From Brasenia schreberi (Eukaryota > Streptophyta > Magnoliopsida > Nymphaeales > Cabombaceae), in the NCBI GenBank assembly GCA_036023115.1, contig JAYKKT010000090.1, forward strand, positions 33,720,001 to 33,784,000: a stretch of DNA of 64,000 bases. Reading direction: 5' to 3'. The translations under genes were made by a program, and so were the position numbers. The notes beneath the pieces were generated by a model. It was not told the origin of the DNA and searched no databases. It was given only the letters and a program-made list of their open reading frames with translations. Of the stretch, positions 1 through 15,678 are shown piece by piece (positions within the stretch are counted from its first letter, which is position 1; each line of letters opens with the position of its first letter).

Positions 1-205
1 CTCCAAAACACTGTTCTACATGAAAAGAAATACATGTTCCATAATAAAAAGTGTTTTTGCAGATTTGGATCAACTGGACATGCAAGACGGTTCCCTTTAA
101 GGTCGTTTGCAGCAAGTAATTAGGAGATAATTGAAGTGTTGAACCTTTGTAAAGTTTGCACCAGAAGAGGTGTTAGAAGACTCTGAGATTATCTACATTC
201 GTTAC

Positions 206-1484
<1,279 letters not shown>

Positions 1485-2259
1485 TTCTCTTCTAACTTTT
1501 GCGTGAAGGCCAGCGAGTTTATTGCATGCATTGCGGGGAATTCTTCCATGAATACGTTGATTAATAGATACGCATATATGCAGGAAAAATTGTAACGGCA
1601 ATATGGTCACGTCAACAACCACATTTTCCAGGCAGAAACTTAGCTTGTCGCTTTGCATTCATCACATGTTTTACCTGATTCCATGGTACCTCAGTGGATC
1701 CCACTCTCAAAACAAAAGTCTCCAAGTGTGGTAGGAATTGAACCATCGCTGATTATATGTAATATCCTTTTCTGCATGGTAGCAGACCTCACAGACGGGG
1801 AGAGAGATGACAAACATTTTAATGGCTGGATTCAAGCTGGGCATGCGTTACGTAGGTGGGGAGCTTCACGCTGCTTCACATGAATTCCCTGAAAACCGTA
1901 GCAGTTACATGGAATATTCTGCCTAGACTCTTTCGGCAGTCACAGGCAAACAATACTCAGATGTTAATTTAAATTGGCAGGTGATTTGGTGACCTTTCAG
2001 TACTGGATATTGGAAATGAAGGAATTTTTTGTTACAACCCCATGATTAACCTGATACCAAATTAAGGAGATTCGACTTTGTTTCAATGAAAATTTCATAT
2101 AAGTGGTAGAGTAGTACAAGTCAGGATTTCTGGGAACCATTTGAAAGAGGAAAATTTTCAGGAAATAATTTTCAAGATTCTAAACATGAAATGAAAAATG
2201 CATGTGATTTTCTGTACAACTTAAGAGAGTTAATTAGAACCCGCATTTCGGAGAGGATT

Positions 2260-2261
<2 letters not shown>
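1485..2261. other. GDSL upstream region, no gene seen
   Basis: This holds the promoter side of the GDSL gene. I see no convincing TATA box at a useful distance. Around 1720-1800, read on the minus strand, there is a tRNA-like stretch with a B-box-like GGTTCAATTCC, which may be a worn SINE. Confidence 0.4.

Positions 2262-2349
<88 letters not shown>
2262..2349. repeat. (TA)n(TG)n microsatellite
   Basis: About 43 bp of TA repeat is followed by about 45 bp of TG repeat. Open frames crossing it (YIYIYI, CVCVCV) are not genes. Confidence 0.95.
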
Positions 2350-2351
<2 letters not shown>

Positions 2352-5300
2352 CATATATGTATATGTTGTCTATGTAAGTTGCGTTCTGCATCAGATCTTT
2401 GTTGTCGTAACGGATTCAAGTGGATTAGCGAAAAATTTCTTGAATCTAAGTGCATTGTGTTGGAAGGTGGGAATACAATGCAGGTTGGGAGCTACACATG
2501 ATCACCAATATAGGTGGCATTTTGAAAAATGTCGTGATAATATCAGCAATTCAGAGGAAGGTTATATTAATGAAGAAATGTTTGAGCTTCTTAAAGTAAT
2601 CATTTATATTGAAAACTCACATACTATCAAGAAACAACATCTAAGCTTCATCACTTAAAAGAGCAAAAAATAAAAGAGGGAGGATATTCTAGCCGAACTC
2701 CCTTGCCAAGGTTTCTAGCAAAACACCTGCGAGTCCTCCACTTGGCTTCCATCTCTTGATGTCACTTGACAAATTAACGACGTACTCAGATTGTGAAGCA
2801 TAGAGATAGATCTCTTCGAGGATCGATCCTTTCTATGATAGGTCATGATGACCTAGGATAGTGAAAAATACATGTTTTGCAAAGCCCTCTAGAGCTACCT
2901 TCTTTGAATCAATGCCCTCCTTTGTAGCCATCAACCTATTGTTCAACTGAGTGCATCTGGAACTGGATCGATATGTTTCAATTGTGATTGAATGATGATT
3001 GACATGATGTAATATTGCACTGAATTCTTTCTGTTGGCATGATAGGTTAGAACATTGCCGATCCTCAAAAGTGTCATTGGAAGAGATGGAACCCAATGGA
3101 AGATTCTTCCATGGTCAGGACACACATCTTACACACCATAAAACCACCATGCTCTTCTCCTTCATTTATACCAGCTAGCGGCTCTTTGGTTGCATTCCTC
3201 TAGTGGGTCACATTGAAGACTTCCGTGCACAGCTCATTTAGGAGGAATCCCATCATTAAAGTTCCGAATGTGGATAAGATAATCTGCAATGCTGTCTTCC
3301 ATCTTTATAGGTAAGTTGATTGACAGATCAAATTTGAAGTACTCCTTCATTTCCTACCGTAGGAAAGAAGAACACTTCGTCTTTCTGCATTTTCTTGGAC
3401 TCTCGAACAGAAATGTTATTGGCTTCACCTTAATGGCTGATAATTGGAAAATAAGAATGTTTTGATGGTTTTACGAATGAAATTCTTATGCTTTAACCAT
3501 CACAATAAGCCCTTTTGGTTGTATCGAGTGTGATTATATAATTGTTTTGTAGAGAAAACGTTGAACATGTACAACAACCAAAAGTCTACATGAGTTGTCA
3601 AACCATCATGTCCAAATATAGAAGGTAGTCTAATTATTAGGAAGCAGGTCAGGCGCAGTGGATCGTCACACTATCACAAGTATGGAATTTGTTTGGAGGT
3701 TCGACTTGGCTTTAGTTTCAAACCTTGTCTGAACAATGGAGCAGACAATAAGAAGAGGTTAAACAACCATGGAATTCCGCATGACTTTAAAACAACAAAT
3801 TATTGAAGCATCAACCATGAGAACCACCCATTTATTCAAAGGAAAGATTCCCCTTTGCAAAAATTCTTATGACGGACTCCGTCCCCAGACTCTCATTTAG
3901 TGGAATTCAAAAACCCTTAAGACAGGATCCTCAACGCAATATTCCTCCTATTATGCACGCTTTACAGAAGAAACAGATTCCCATCTCTTAGAATCAGAGT
4001 CCTTGCTCATCAAATCACACCCATCTCAACATACCCTTAATGCAAATGAGACGAGGGCCTCAGTCCAACACCATCATCACCAAACATAGTACCCTGAAAC
4101 CCAAAACCCTTTCCTCCTTTATATCTTGCTCTCTTCTCTCTTGGGAACCTTGTGCCAGGGACTATCTGCCAACGGACATTTGATTCGTAGTAAAAATCTA
4201 AAAAGAATTTGGAAGTTGTTTCTTTATCAATAAAGTTGATATCAAACATGCAATGTTGGCAGTCAAGCTAGAACTCATTCTCACTGTCTAGGTGACACGT
4301 TCTTTGTAATTTTCGATAGTCCATACCGAAAGAACCCAACTTGAGATGCTCAAAAAAGGGAAAGGAAGGTTGCCCTTGATAGAGCTTTGAGATAATCCTC
4401 TTTTAGTGATCAGAGAGAAGTAACAGAACTCTAATACTTCCCATATTGAGGTTTGAATGCAGGCGGGAGCGAAACCATGTTGCAAATATGTCAAGCTTTC
4501 ATCAAGCAGACATGTTTCCTTAATCGAGAATTGCTGTGGAGCCTAAGATGACTCTTAACAATGGTGAAATGGATTGTGAATTTGGACTTCATGATTCAAA
4601 AAGGCGAACCCATGTTTCCTACGCCTCTGTTGGTTATGGAGCAAATAAGTAGAAGCTCAACATTCACTGAGTTACAGGGGCTTTCTCAACAATGACAAAA
4701 TGAAAAATCTCAAATAGCCTATTTCCTGTTGGTTCATTGTTTGTGCATGAAGAAAAGGAGAATAAAAGTTTTGTTTAATTATTGACGACGTTGCTTAAGC
4801 TTGGGTTGAACATTAGCAGAGAGAAAGTGGTGTTTGTAGGCATCGATTCGTCTGTTGCCAAAAACACATTGATGCGTGATAGTGGAACAGGGAAACAGTG
4901 AGGCATCTTTCTGTTCCATTATAAATACATACACAGACTCAGGTTTGATCAGTCCTAATATTCTTCGACTTTTGCTTATCTTTCACAGAATGTATTAATT
5001 CCTTTCAACATCGATCCCAACCTTCTTTTTACTTAATTACTTGTTTAAAAGTTATACATGAAATTAATCAAACAAGACAAAAAGCCCGACACATCCCACG
5101 ATCTCACCTAGTTGGCGTGGTGTCATGGGCTTGGATATCAAAAGCGTAGTTCTAATCATCCGACTTTCGGGAAAATTAAGAAACTAAGCTCGGCTAGAAT
5201 AGGCCTCAAACAAAAGAACAAGGGCAATTCTCTAAGAAAATGGATTAGTTAAACTTGGAAAATGAAGAAAAGAACAATAAAACCTCTCAATGCTATTTTA

Positions 5301-8104
5301 AATGATTAGTATCAAGCGGTTTGCTACTCCATGATTGAGAAAGAAAAAGCTTCAAAGATCATGATCGATGAGCAGCACCTTTAATGCAAGTAGCAAGTCA
5401 ATATGCGCCGGCCTTGACTTTAGACACCAAAAACTGACAGGCCTTGATGTTCCTCCTTCGACTTTCTTGAAGGTTGAATCGACATCCATTACCAGTTTGC
5501 CAATCTCATCACCAAACATTGATTGGGGTTCCACGTTTGAGGTGATTAGTCTGATTGTCCCACCCACAGTTCAGTTTCGTGCAAATTTGTCTTAGGACAC
5601 ATTTTGGTTCATGATCTGTAGCAGAACGTTTCCTTAAAGAACTAGAGTTTGAACTCGACCTCCGTCTAGGAGTCAGAGATTGGTACTGAAAACCTCATCT
5701 CATCAATGAGGTGCTCTTATGTTTTTTCGTGGGTAGAAGAAAGCTTCACCAAAACTAAAAGGGTTTTTCTTTTGTAAGTCAATGGCTTGCCAAATACATT
5801 AATTATTTGTAACCCTTTCTCGAGGACAAACATATAAATGAATATGAACTAATGGCAACTATATTAGTTTAGAGAGAGAGGGAGAGAGAGAGAGAGGTGT
5901 CAACAGGATTGTTCAAGACCACATTGGGAACAACTTCTACGGGCCGGGGAGCTCAAATGGAGGATGCAGCCTTTCAAATACGTCCCCATCTCCATGTCCT
6001 TAAACCATTTTTTAGTATTTATTCAACAGTAATGCCAAACAGAAAGACTCAACGATTTTAGATATTGAATGTGTTGATCGACTCGGTCTCAGCTTCGTTT
6101 CCAAAACAGAGCCACCCCTCATCATTCTCTTTCACTTTTCAAAAGATGAGAGTGTCACATTCATTCTTGAAGAAAATTTCCATCACCAATCATTCGCTTC
6201 GAAAACTTTTTAATAACTCACAACTATGCGGTTCTTGTAAATCCAATACATAAACAGTAAGCCCTTCCCATGATTAATTTTGAACATCACTTGTATAGTT
6301 TTTCTTTTTGTGAAAAGAAGTATGGATTTACAATTTCAGAGTTAAATATGAACTCTTCCTGGAATGTTGGTAACGTTATTTTGAGAAGTTCTTGGCTGGG
6401 TTCTCCACTCATCTCTTCTCTCATCCCTGTCGATTAAGTTCATTAATCAAAAACTTTTTCTATTATTCGCAGAAGATGATCTTTGGCTTCGGAAGAGCCC
6501 ACCTTTTTCGTCAGTTAGTTCTTGTTCTATTACACTCACGGGTTAATGCGTGACCAATCCGTTCATGAAGCGTCAAGTTACTTACAATACTTGAAAGTTT
6601 GTTGTTAAAAAATCCGGCAAGTCATACATTCCACATGGTAACATTTTGAACTTACTTAGGCAATGAATATGAGCCTCTCTCATCTTCATCAAATTGGCGG
6701 AAGCTAAGGTTTCGCATTGTTCTTATAAATAGACTTTAATTGGTGATCTACCATTATGTTGATATCAAAAAGCAAAAAAGCTAAAAATATATATAATATA
6801 AAAAATACATATAATTTTTACTTTTTGATTTCAATTATCAATCTCCCTAATCAAATTATTAAAATTTTTAATAATATAACAAGCATGTACCACTAGGGTT
6901 GCATGTGCATGTACCACTAGAGTTTGGGCATCGATGATCTTTCCCAACAAGCTAAAGTCAAGCTGCTCAGGTAAGATTAAGCTTGTTACAAATTAAGATC
7001 TTTCAGAACATAAAAAGGGAAGATCAAAGAGGAAGATTAAGCTTAAGTTTCACTTTCTTTAACATATTTTTGTCTAAACTTAGTGAGAGCCAACCGTGAA
7101 CGAGCATAAGTTTAGAATATTCATGAGCGCGTTTAGTGAGCCTGATTTTGCAGAGAATTGCTTGCCCCCAACTATGGAAAAGGTGGAAATATTTTGCAAT
7201 CCAAGATAAAAATCAGCTCTTGAAATGACAGCATGTATAAGATAAGGCTTGACTATATCAATGCATGTGCTGCATCTATTCTCTCTTTCTATTTTATTCT
7301 TTCTCTGTATCATTTGATTTTGATTGATAATATGCAAAGTTGGAGCTTTGCGTGGAAAGGATGGCAGCCATGATTAGTATATATCACAAATTTTGTAATT
7401 CTTGGATACCTTAAGATTTCTAAGAAGAAAACTAAAAAAAAAAACTAAGAGTAGGGTACGTTCCTGGTCGCGTTTGCTTGGGTTCTAAGCTCGAACCAAA
7501 TCTATCTAATTAGTTCTTAACTTTAGACAAGCAAACCGAACCATTTGGCCTCACAAAACCGAACCAAACCACGCCCGTCCAAGCCATGGTTAATTATGTT
7601 TTAATGTGCCAATATATGAAAACTTATGGTGTATACGATGGACATATGACAAAGGTAAAAAATTGTAGAATAAAATTTTCACGTAAAGTACCACCATACA
7701 TAGACTTCTCGGATAATTGTCTACCTCATTAAAAGCCAAGGCCTTCACCATATGTTTTATAGTCAAAATAACTTGGTCAAAATTTTCACAATTCAACAAG
7801 GGTGTTTATATGTACGAGTGTTGGGTAATTATTGATCAAGTATAAAAGACATCAATAGGAAAAAAGAAGATAGTAATGTATATATATAAATAGAGTTATT
7901 AGAAACAAATTGAGAGGACACATGTAGATAAAAAAATGAGAAAAATATTTTAAATGATTTGAACACATGAAAAGATAACTAAAAAAATTCTGAAAAAAAA
8001 AGACAAAACTAGATTGTAAAAATATTAAAAGAGAAATAATAAGGATGAAAAAGGCCGAGTTGTTGTACACTTATTGAAGGGCACCAAATTAATGATAAGT
8101 GCAA
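2350..8104. other. intergenic DNA, no gene recognised
   Basis: Short open frames occur but none matches a family I know and none has a splice-site framework. The stretch 2700-3130 has open minus-strand frames of 60-87 codons that could be an eroded transposon, but no diagnostic motif is visible. The part at 6770-6890 is very AT-rich. A tRNA-like piece at 3646-3790 is listed separately. Confidence 0.5.
3646..3790 (+). mobile_element. possible SINE remnant
   Basis: An A-box-like segment (GGCGCAGTGG, near 3653) is followed about 45 bp later by a B-box-like segment (GGAGGTTCGACTTGG, near 3696). This is the spacing of a tRNA-derived Pol III promoter. It lacks a cloverleaf and acceptor stem, so it is not a tRNA gene. 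Confidence 0.3.
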
Positions 8105-8132
8105 CTCTCTCTCTCTCTCTCTCTCTCTCTCT
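8105..8132. repeat. (CT)n microsatellite
   Basis: A pure CT run of about 28 bp. Confidence 0.9.
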
Positions 8133-9364
8133 TTATATATTTATTTATTTCAAACCATGAACCATATTAAATATAGAAACGAATTGTTTGGCAGACCAAG
8201 TATGAATGTTGATGGGGTGGAGATCTCCGGTTCCCTGCGGAGCCCTGCCTTGAGTGGTGCAGATTCTGGGGACCCGTATAGGGTTCAGGTCCAGGACCAG
8301 GGAGATCCAGGATGAACTCCATGAGGAACCGGGTGCGGACGGAGACTCCAAGTCCCTGCCCCGTGAACCCAGTCTTCTCGAGATCGATGGTTGTCACCTA
8401 TTGACCCAAGCCTCTTATGAATACCCTGGTCGTTACGGGAACACCATCATCATCATCTGATTCACCTTCTCCATATTCTCTCTCTCTCTTTGTGTGGACC
8501 AGCTCCTCACCGTGAGACTTTTTGTTGAGGTATTAGGATTTAGATGCGCTTCTAAGAGACCTTTTGGAGAGACTAAGATAAGGTTTTATCTTCCTACTCT
8601 TTACATTCTAGTCGTTGCATCTTTAATTAGATTTAGTGGTTGTTTCAGTAAAAAAAAAATCCTTTACCCGTGGAGTAGGCTTTCTTGAGCAAAAGATTTG
8701 ATCTATTGATATGCTCTCTACTGATTTATGTTTTTGTCATGATAATATTTGATGTGTTTTGTTATTTATTTTATCCCAATTGTTCACGTCCCTGCTCATG
8801 GTTCTGAATGCATAAACTGTAATTTATCATCTCCGTCAACATCAATATGGTTACCTCCTTTTACTTTGATTTGTTTTCTATTTTATTAATTTTGGGTGCT
8901 ACAATTTTGGTGATGTAAATTAGTTGGTGCAGTCAAAGAATCATGTGTATAATTGTTTTGTTGTTGTTTTAAATTTGTGTGCCTGTGAATAACCTAGGTT
9001 GAGAACCGGGGGCCCTGTGGTTGACGGGAATGGGTCCCCTTGAGGACTCATGAACGAAACGGGGATAGGGATGGGAGAACTCCCCGTCTCCATCGGAATG
9101 GGGACGGGGGTCAGGTCGCTAAACGGGGATGGGATCATGATCCCCGCCCCATGAACAATCCCTAAAATCAAGCCAAGCTATTGGCTTGGATTAGTTTAAT
9201 TAGTTCGGGTTGGTTCTCTGAACACCTCTACTATTTCATTTACGCTGTTGGGATGTGTTGTTTGTATGCCACCATTAAAGCAGAGCCTATAATACTTTGC
9301 GTACGTGTGTGCGTGCGTGCGTGCGTGCGTGAGAGAGAGAGTGTGAGAGAGAGAGGTGCTTAGG
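8133..9364. other. intergenic DNA with G/C-rich dispersed repeats
   Basis: No gene is seen. Two blocks, about 8220-8400 and 8995-9170, are much richer in GGGGA/CCCCG words than their surroundings (for example ATGGGGACGGGG near 9095) and look like pieces of a dispersed plant repeat. A (GTGC)n(GA)n tract lies at about 9304-9356. Confidence 0.45.
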
Positions 9365-9502
9365 TTCTGCAAAAGAGACATTTTCCCTCATCTTTTTAAG
9401 AGCTTGAAGGATCTTTTATATGAAATTCCTTGACGTTCTGAAAATTGGACATCTTTCCTCATCCTTTTAAGAGCTTAAAGAACCTCTTATATGAAAACGT
9501 TC
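9365..9502. repeat. two-copy tandem repeat, about 71 bp
   Basis: Both copies begin TTCTG and share the words CCTCAT, TTTTTAAGAGCTT and TATATGAAA in the same order. The second copy starts near 9436. The copies are diverged. Confidence 0.75.
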
Positions 9503-10235
9503 ATTAAGCAACTTATGAATAGCCTCGGTACCAAACAAAATCTTTAAGATTGATTTACGTGGGGCGTGAAGAGGAGTGGAGCTGAAGCTCTCGGTTCAAC
9601 GAAGTTTATGTTTTTCAACACTTCATACTGGATGCGTTATGGTTTAAAACTTAATATTATCAAAATAAATAAAAGTTTCCTTTCATACTGTTGACATAAC
9701 TTCAATAATAAGGAAAACCCGAATATAATACTGAGTTATTGACTCTCTTCCTTTCATTTCCTTTTTCCTCGATTCAGTTTCCCACTAAAAGTGTTGCTCG
9801 GTCAATGTTGAGCTTAGTATTTAGCTTATTTCGGTTAATGGTATCCTTTGAATGTATTAATTTCGGTAATACCGTCGCTTCTACCTTACTTCATTAGGTT
9901 CAGAGGAATTGTTGTTATGGTCAAGTAAATTCACATTAAATATGCTAATGGATCACACCTACATCTAGCTCCAAACTAGCTAGTACTACCACTATTAGAT
10001 GTGCCAAAGTAGATATGATAAAAAAGGTAGATCTGGCCGTGTTAGATCCAATGGCTCGTGCAGCAGCTAGTGCTTATGCTTACACACATACACATATATT
10101 GATACTGTCCACGGGTGATAGTTTCAACTCACGTTCGACCATAGCTTTTCAAAGACAATAGCATTGTTTTTTCTTTTGAAAACCTTTGCAAATTTTTAAA
10201 TTATATCATATTATTGAATTGGCAAGATCGGGTTT

Positions 10236-10278
<43 letters not shown>

Positions 10279-10627
10279 TTGGCTTCTAGAAAACATTAGA
10301 AAATGCACCATATAGAGAAGAAAAACCATTAAAATATATGTTTTAAGTGATAACGTGAAGAATAATTAATGTCATAAAATATGTGAAAACTACCAAGCTC
10401 ATGATTTAGGGGATTATATCTGATTGTGGAATACCAACGGCCTTTCTAGCTGTGCAGAAAATGTCGTCAAGTTGATGAAATATATATGATTGACCTTATA
10501 AGCTAAAAAAGCAGAGGAGCGACAAAGATGCACACAATGCAAAAGCTCATAGTTTAAGTTAAAGAAACCTTGTTTTAGATAGCCCAAGATCCAGCCCGCC
10601 TGGAAAGACACAAGAGTAACGCTCAAG
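9503..10627. other. intergenic DNA, nothing recognised
   Basis: No gene or motif that I can support, apart from a pure (TA)n tract at 10240-10274. Confidence 0.5.
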
Positions 10628-12673
10628 GTATGCAAAGGGACGACCCTTTGCTTCCCTTAGCTGGCCAAGGCAGGTAATGGCCATTAAGGCCGGTTACCAG
10701 CCTGACCAGGCTGTATAAGAGGCAGAGGAGGGGTGGCCTGTTGGAGAGAAGCTTCGGGAGCGGTCGCACAAGCCGGAAAACACGAAGAGTTGGCCGGAAT
10801 CCGGTAAGAAAAATCAAAATTTTGTTTTGTAAATTTTTTTCATTTTTAGTTGTTAAAACTGAGTTAGATCATAGGGATTTTGTTTGGTTCATGCTAAACC
10901 TTCGAAAACAAGCATTAATACACGAAAATCGGCTCAAAACAAGCGTAGATTCATGAATTTTTTCTCAAATCCGAGTTACCATTCTTCATGAGTTTTCCGG
11001 CCAAAATGACACCGCCGACGAAGGGTAGGCGATCGGTTGAAGACCATCATCGGCCCTAATCGTCACCGAAAACCGGCGAAATCGACACCGGAAAACCATG
11101 TGAATTGGCCCTTTTGGATATATCCCAAGTTTTCGTGTTGTATTGTGTCGAACACGACGTGTCGTGTCCGGAATTTTATGACCCGACACTGATTCATGTT
11201 GTGTCCTCGTGTCAAATGTTAAGAACCAGATCTGTGTCAAAACAGGTTCCTTGTCGGGTTTTGTGTTTGAAACGGGTGAAGTTTAGGTTGTGTCTTGAAA
11301 TGGGTTTCTAGGTTAGAAACAGGACCCGTATCAGTAGTTACAGGTTCTGTGTTGACACAATGATATAGGCTACCTACTGTGTCACTCAATTTGGATCAGA
11401 TATGGATCTAGGTATAAGTTTGGATCTCGAATAGCTTAAACGGATCTAGATTGGGTTTTGGGTGATTTTAGGGTCATTTGGAATCCGATTTGGATACGGT
11501 TTGTTGCGTTAGATTCATAGTTAAATAAATTTTAATATTTTAATTATTTATAATTATTTAGAGATTAAAATTGGAGGATTTGGTGGTGATAAAAGTGGGT
11601 CAGTGGCTTGGGGATTCGATCTTAGCGCTCATTCAGGTAGGGGGTTATGCATTCTTTTATAAAACTATGCTAAAAGTGATTTTACTTGTTTTGAATAGAT
11701 TTAAATATGCATGATTAATAAATATTTTATTGATGTTTATGAAATGTTATTCGCAATTATAGGTTATTTGATATGCTTTTCAAATAGAACATGTTTATGA
11801 CATTGATTGGTAAATAACATGTTTTGATATGCATGTGTTGTATGAACATGGTATTTAAATGTTGTATGAATATGGATTTGGTTTTAGATATTCATGGATC
11901 GGGATATGATTTGTGAATGTGATGAACTGTAATTGGTTTTAGAAATGTAATGATGTGTGAATATACGAGACGTACTTGTGTGGGTTGCGTGGGGTCTCTA
12001 GAGACTTGCAGGTCCCTTGGGCGATCCGGCTTGGGGTGAATACAGGGTGTGTTCTCGGACACTCTATCGTGAGAGTTGGCATAGTTACTGTCATGGATGG
12101 GATTACCGAGGTCACGTTAGGAAGGGTCGGATGACTCCAGTGGCCTTTGGGGCAGACACAGTAGAGCTATAATTATCGTAACTAATGATGTGTGTCCGTG
12201 TGTGTGAGTGTGCGCGTATGAATTTGAAATCATGATTTAAAGGTAACTGTGCTTTGTTATGAAATGATTGTGAAATTATGCATGTTTTTAGTATGATTTC
12301 TGTTTAAAGATATTTAACCTCCCTACTGAGCTATGTATAAGAGCTCATCCCATTGTTTTACAGCTAGCACTTCGAAGGCACACGGAGAAGAGTAGGAGTT
12401 GGATAGAGGTGCATTTTTATTTTAGATGGTACGATAAGTGTTAAACGATTTATAAAATCTTGTTATTTGGGGTTATTGTTAGGTAGGCCCCGCACCATTT
12501 TGGATGTGTTGTTTAAAACTTCGATATGAATATTCATTTCAGTTAGATATTATATTGAGTTTGAATTAAATTAGTATTGTATTTGGTCACTGCTCAGCAT
12601 CACGCCCGCGCGAAAAGCGGCCACGTGGCATCGGCTCAGGCCGAGTCGTGGTCGCTACCCGAGCGGGTGTGAC
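10628..12673 (+). mobile_element. probable degenerate solo LTR (gypsy-like)
   Basis: The right end reads GGGTGTGACA, a common terminus of plant Ty3/gypsy LTRs, and is followed by TCAAG. The same TCAAG sits at 10623-10627, so it may be a target-site duplication. A TATA-like CTGTATAAGAG occurs near 10709, followed by a G/C-rich leader and a splice-donor-like CCGGTAAGAA near 10801. Against this, the left end does not start with a clean TG, and no second LTR or coding domain is visible. The element type and both ends are inference. Confidence 0.35.
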
Positions 12674-15541
12674 ATCAAGAGAATGGCAGTATCATATATC
12701 GAGTGATGGCTTATATCCCGCATTAATGTAATTTTCTGCTCCATGCGGATGCATCTTAATTTTGATCAAAGTTGGATGTTGAGATGAATGCATTTGGATG
12801 ACTCTGATCTAATGTAGGATATCAACCAACATAGGTTTGATGATATAGAGTTCTTTTAAGCAATTTCTGTTTTCGTGCACTTGAGCAATTTGGTGATTCC
12901 TTGATTGTAAAGATTATCAGTGGAAAAGCAACCTTTCTAGACAGTTGTCGATCCTGATGGTCAAGGATTGAAACCTTCGAGAAAAGAAAATCTTTCTCGA
13001 CTTATGCCAGAACAAAGAAAAGATATTCATTCCTGATTAATCCACAATTTCTTTTTCGATAGTCAAGTTGGGGTTTGGCAGACTCCTGTTACATCCATCA
13101 TGAATTTACGATGACAGAAGCATCAACTTTCCTCCGAGAGTTGTAGCCATTCAGCAAAAACCGTGGAAATAAAACACTATTGCAGACAGGTATTCATCTT
13201 ATTCCGATGGTTGCAGCTAACGAAATTCAATTAGGTGACATTTGAGGGTCCTACATTTTTAACATAATCATATAATTTCATGTTATTTTCGAAACTTTTA
13301 TATTATTGCGTCAAGATTATGCATTTAAACTATTAGATTGGATGGTCCCCACAAATCTTGACCTTTACGTGCTTATAAAGGTTGTACACGACGATTAGTG
13401 AAACAAAAAGGGAATAAAGAAGAACTAGAATATGATATCAAACACAAGTCATGATCGTGGAGAAAAGCTGGTTTAGGAATAGCAAATGACGATCCTTAAT
13501 AATTAAGCATTTCTATAAAGAACGAATCTTTAACTTCGCACGTCTACATATACGTACATTCGAATTGTGAACTTGTGTCTATTGCATGGTTGTTTTAGCT
13601 GTTTCACGTGCACACACACACACGCAAAGCAAGAAATTAACCTCCACACTCAGCACAGCAGAAGCAGTATGCGAGAAAGAAAACTAGAGTTGAGTAGCCT
13701 CTTTTATCTTCTTGATGAGCTTATCATGAGATTACTGTAACATGATGAATAATATTGTCTACGGAACTTACCTGGAATTTCCTATAAGGCCAAATACTCC
13801 ACTCCACGGCAGCACACAACAGATAAACAATTAGTTGCCACTTTGCCAAGATCCAGACTTTTCAAAACTAACTTGTTTACCCTCTGAAAGTATTGATGGC
13901 TTTCTGTAAATGGATTTAGTTATAGTACCGCTTTCCGCTACCTGCAACTAGTTACTTGAATACGAAGAGCTTGAATGAGCTTTGTTTAGTGAAACCACTT
14001 CAAGCATATTCTTTCCACGGCTTCTTGCAAGCCAGCAGAGACAGATTGTGGGCAAAACCTTACATTTTATGTGCTCACTTGAACTGTTTCCGATACCCTT
14101 ACTTTGCTACAATGGCATCTGCCATGGCGACCACCACAATCACTGCCATCTTCTGACACCCCCTCTCTCTCATATATATATATATGATGGTGCTGGTTAT
14201 GGCTGCCACTGTTACCACACGGAGCAGGAAGTAAATGGTGGTGGCAAGGTGTCAGAGGGTGGTCAAGGGGCATATTATAGCAAAAAGGGGTGGTGCGCAT
14301 CAAGTGCGCATGAAACTTGGTGTATAAATCCCAATTGCCGAGAGAGAGAGGGCGGAGGGTTGGTATATGCAAACTGGTTAATTTGTATTTAAACTGATTT
14401 AACCTCGCCTAATCGTTCGATTGAAGGAGACTAAATGGTACATACAGTACTCGAAAAGCAAGTGTACCCACATAAAAACATTAACTGATAATCTACTCTC
14501 TCACAAAGGAAGAAATCTAACCCAACATAAGGTTGTGCTAAATCAAAGATGGAAGGTTTGATTTTGGCTTTAACGTTATGAAATCTGTAGGCACGTTTCT
14601 GATTCCTTTTCTTTGGTGAAAGTATATTTTCTGATATTGCCGAATTTCCCTTTCTTTCTTGCGACAGCCTAAATCTAAAATAAGAAAAATAAGAATTGGC
14701 TCCTAATTGAGATGAGGATGAGCATCTCCTTCACTTAAAATTTGAGAATATTAGAAGAGGGCATGGCTCCTAATTGAATTCATGGCCTATAATTTACAGT
14801 CGACGGCTTAATCGTGAACTATTCTTTTAAGTGCCACGACAACCTTGGTTCAATAAAAAAAACAGTTAATGACATATGAACCATGCTTTTAAATCTGAGA
14901 TACTTCTCAGAAACTATGGTTATCTGTGGGCTATAATCTGTAGAGCTCCCACTGATTCAGTTTCAAGACACTAATGAACAGTTCTTTTAGTATGTTAATC
15001 AAGAGAAAGCAGTAATTAATTATCTTGTGAGGAATATAAAAATCGACCAAAAAAATGCAAGAACACTTATCGTAGGACAATGACAAAAATGGTACGTGGT
15101 TAAGAAAAACCATCACCAAATCCCCTTGTTCTATGTTCCCTCTAAAAGAAATCATTTTCTCCTATTGGTCAGACCCATCATTAGATAATGGAATCTTCTT
15201 TAAGGAATCATAAACATGATTAGAGGATGCCATGGAGATCAAAAGTAGTATTATTAAAGTTTATGCAGTGTTTGGAAGTTGGTCTCTTCTACAAACGAAT
15301 GAATGCTTGCTCGGTGACGCCCTCGCAACCGGCTTCAAATCGGCAAGCCTTATCTTTGATTAAATAATCGTGTGAAATATAAATAATGCTCATTGCCAAA
15401 TTGGCGAGGTTCCTCAAATTGACTTTTTGGGCCTTTTCCTTTTAAATATTTGACATTTAATGCGTCAACATGTTTATCCTTGGTGACCGAAAATTCATGT
15501 TCTTAAAAGACTGGCCAACTTTCCACTGTGCCCTTTCGGCT
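12674..15541. other. intergenic DNA, no gene recognised
   Basis: Open frames at 13956-14392 look unlike any family I know, carry simple sequence and overlap on both strands, so I do not call a gene. A GAGAGA tract lies at about 14340-14350. Confidence 0.5.
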
Positions 15542-15678
15542 TGACGTTCCATAAAAACAAACAACTCTTATGGCTCCACGCACACATGAACAGTATTATG
15601 TTTTCACATAAACTGACGTTCCATAAAACAAACAACTCTCATGGTGCCACGCACATATATAAGTTTTCACACAAACAG
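15542..15678. repeat. two-copy tandem repeat, 72-bp period
   Basis: Unit 1 starts TGACGTTCCATAAAA at 15542 and unit 2 starts with the same word at 15614. Both continue with CAAACAACTCT, a CCACGCACA block and TTTTCACA. Confidence 0.85.

Noticed and set aside
2172..2501. Open frames rich in YIYIYI, CVCVCV and THTHTH
   Set aside because: They are read from the (TA)n(TG)n tract.
2833..3125. Possible gene or retroelement gag on the minus strand
   Set aside because: Two frames of 60-87 codons overlap, neither has a zinc knuckle or another diagnostic motif, and I could not place them in a family.
13956..14392. Frames of 66-136 codons on both strands
   Set aside because: They contain simple His-rich sequence and a (TA)n run, and show no family resemblance.
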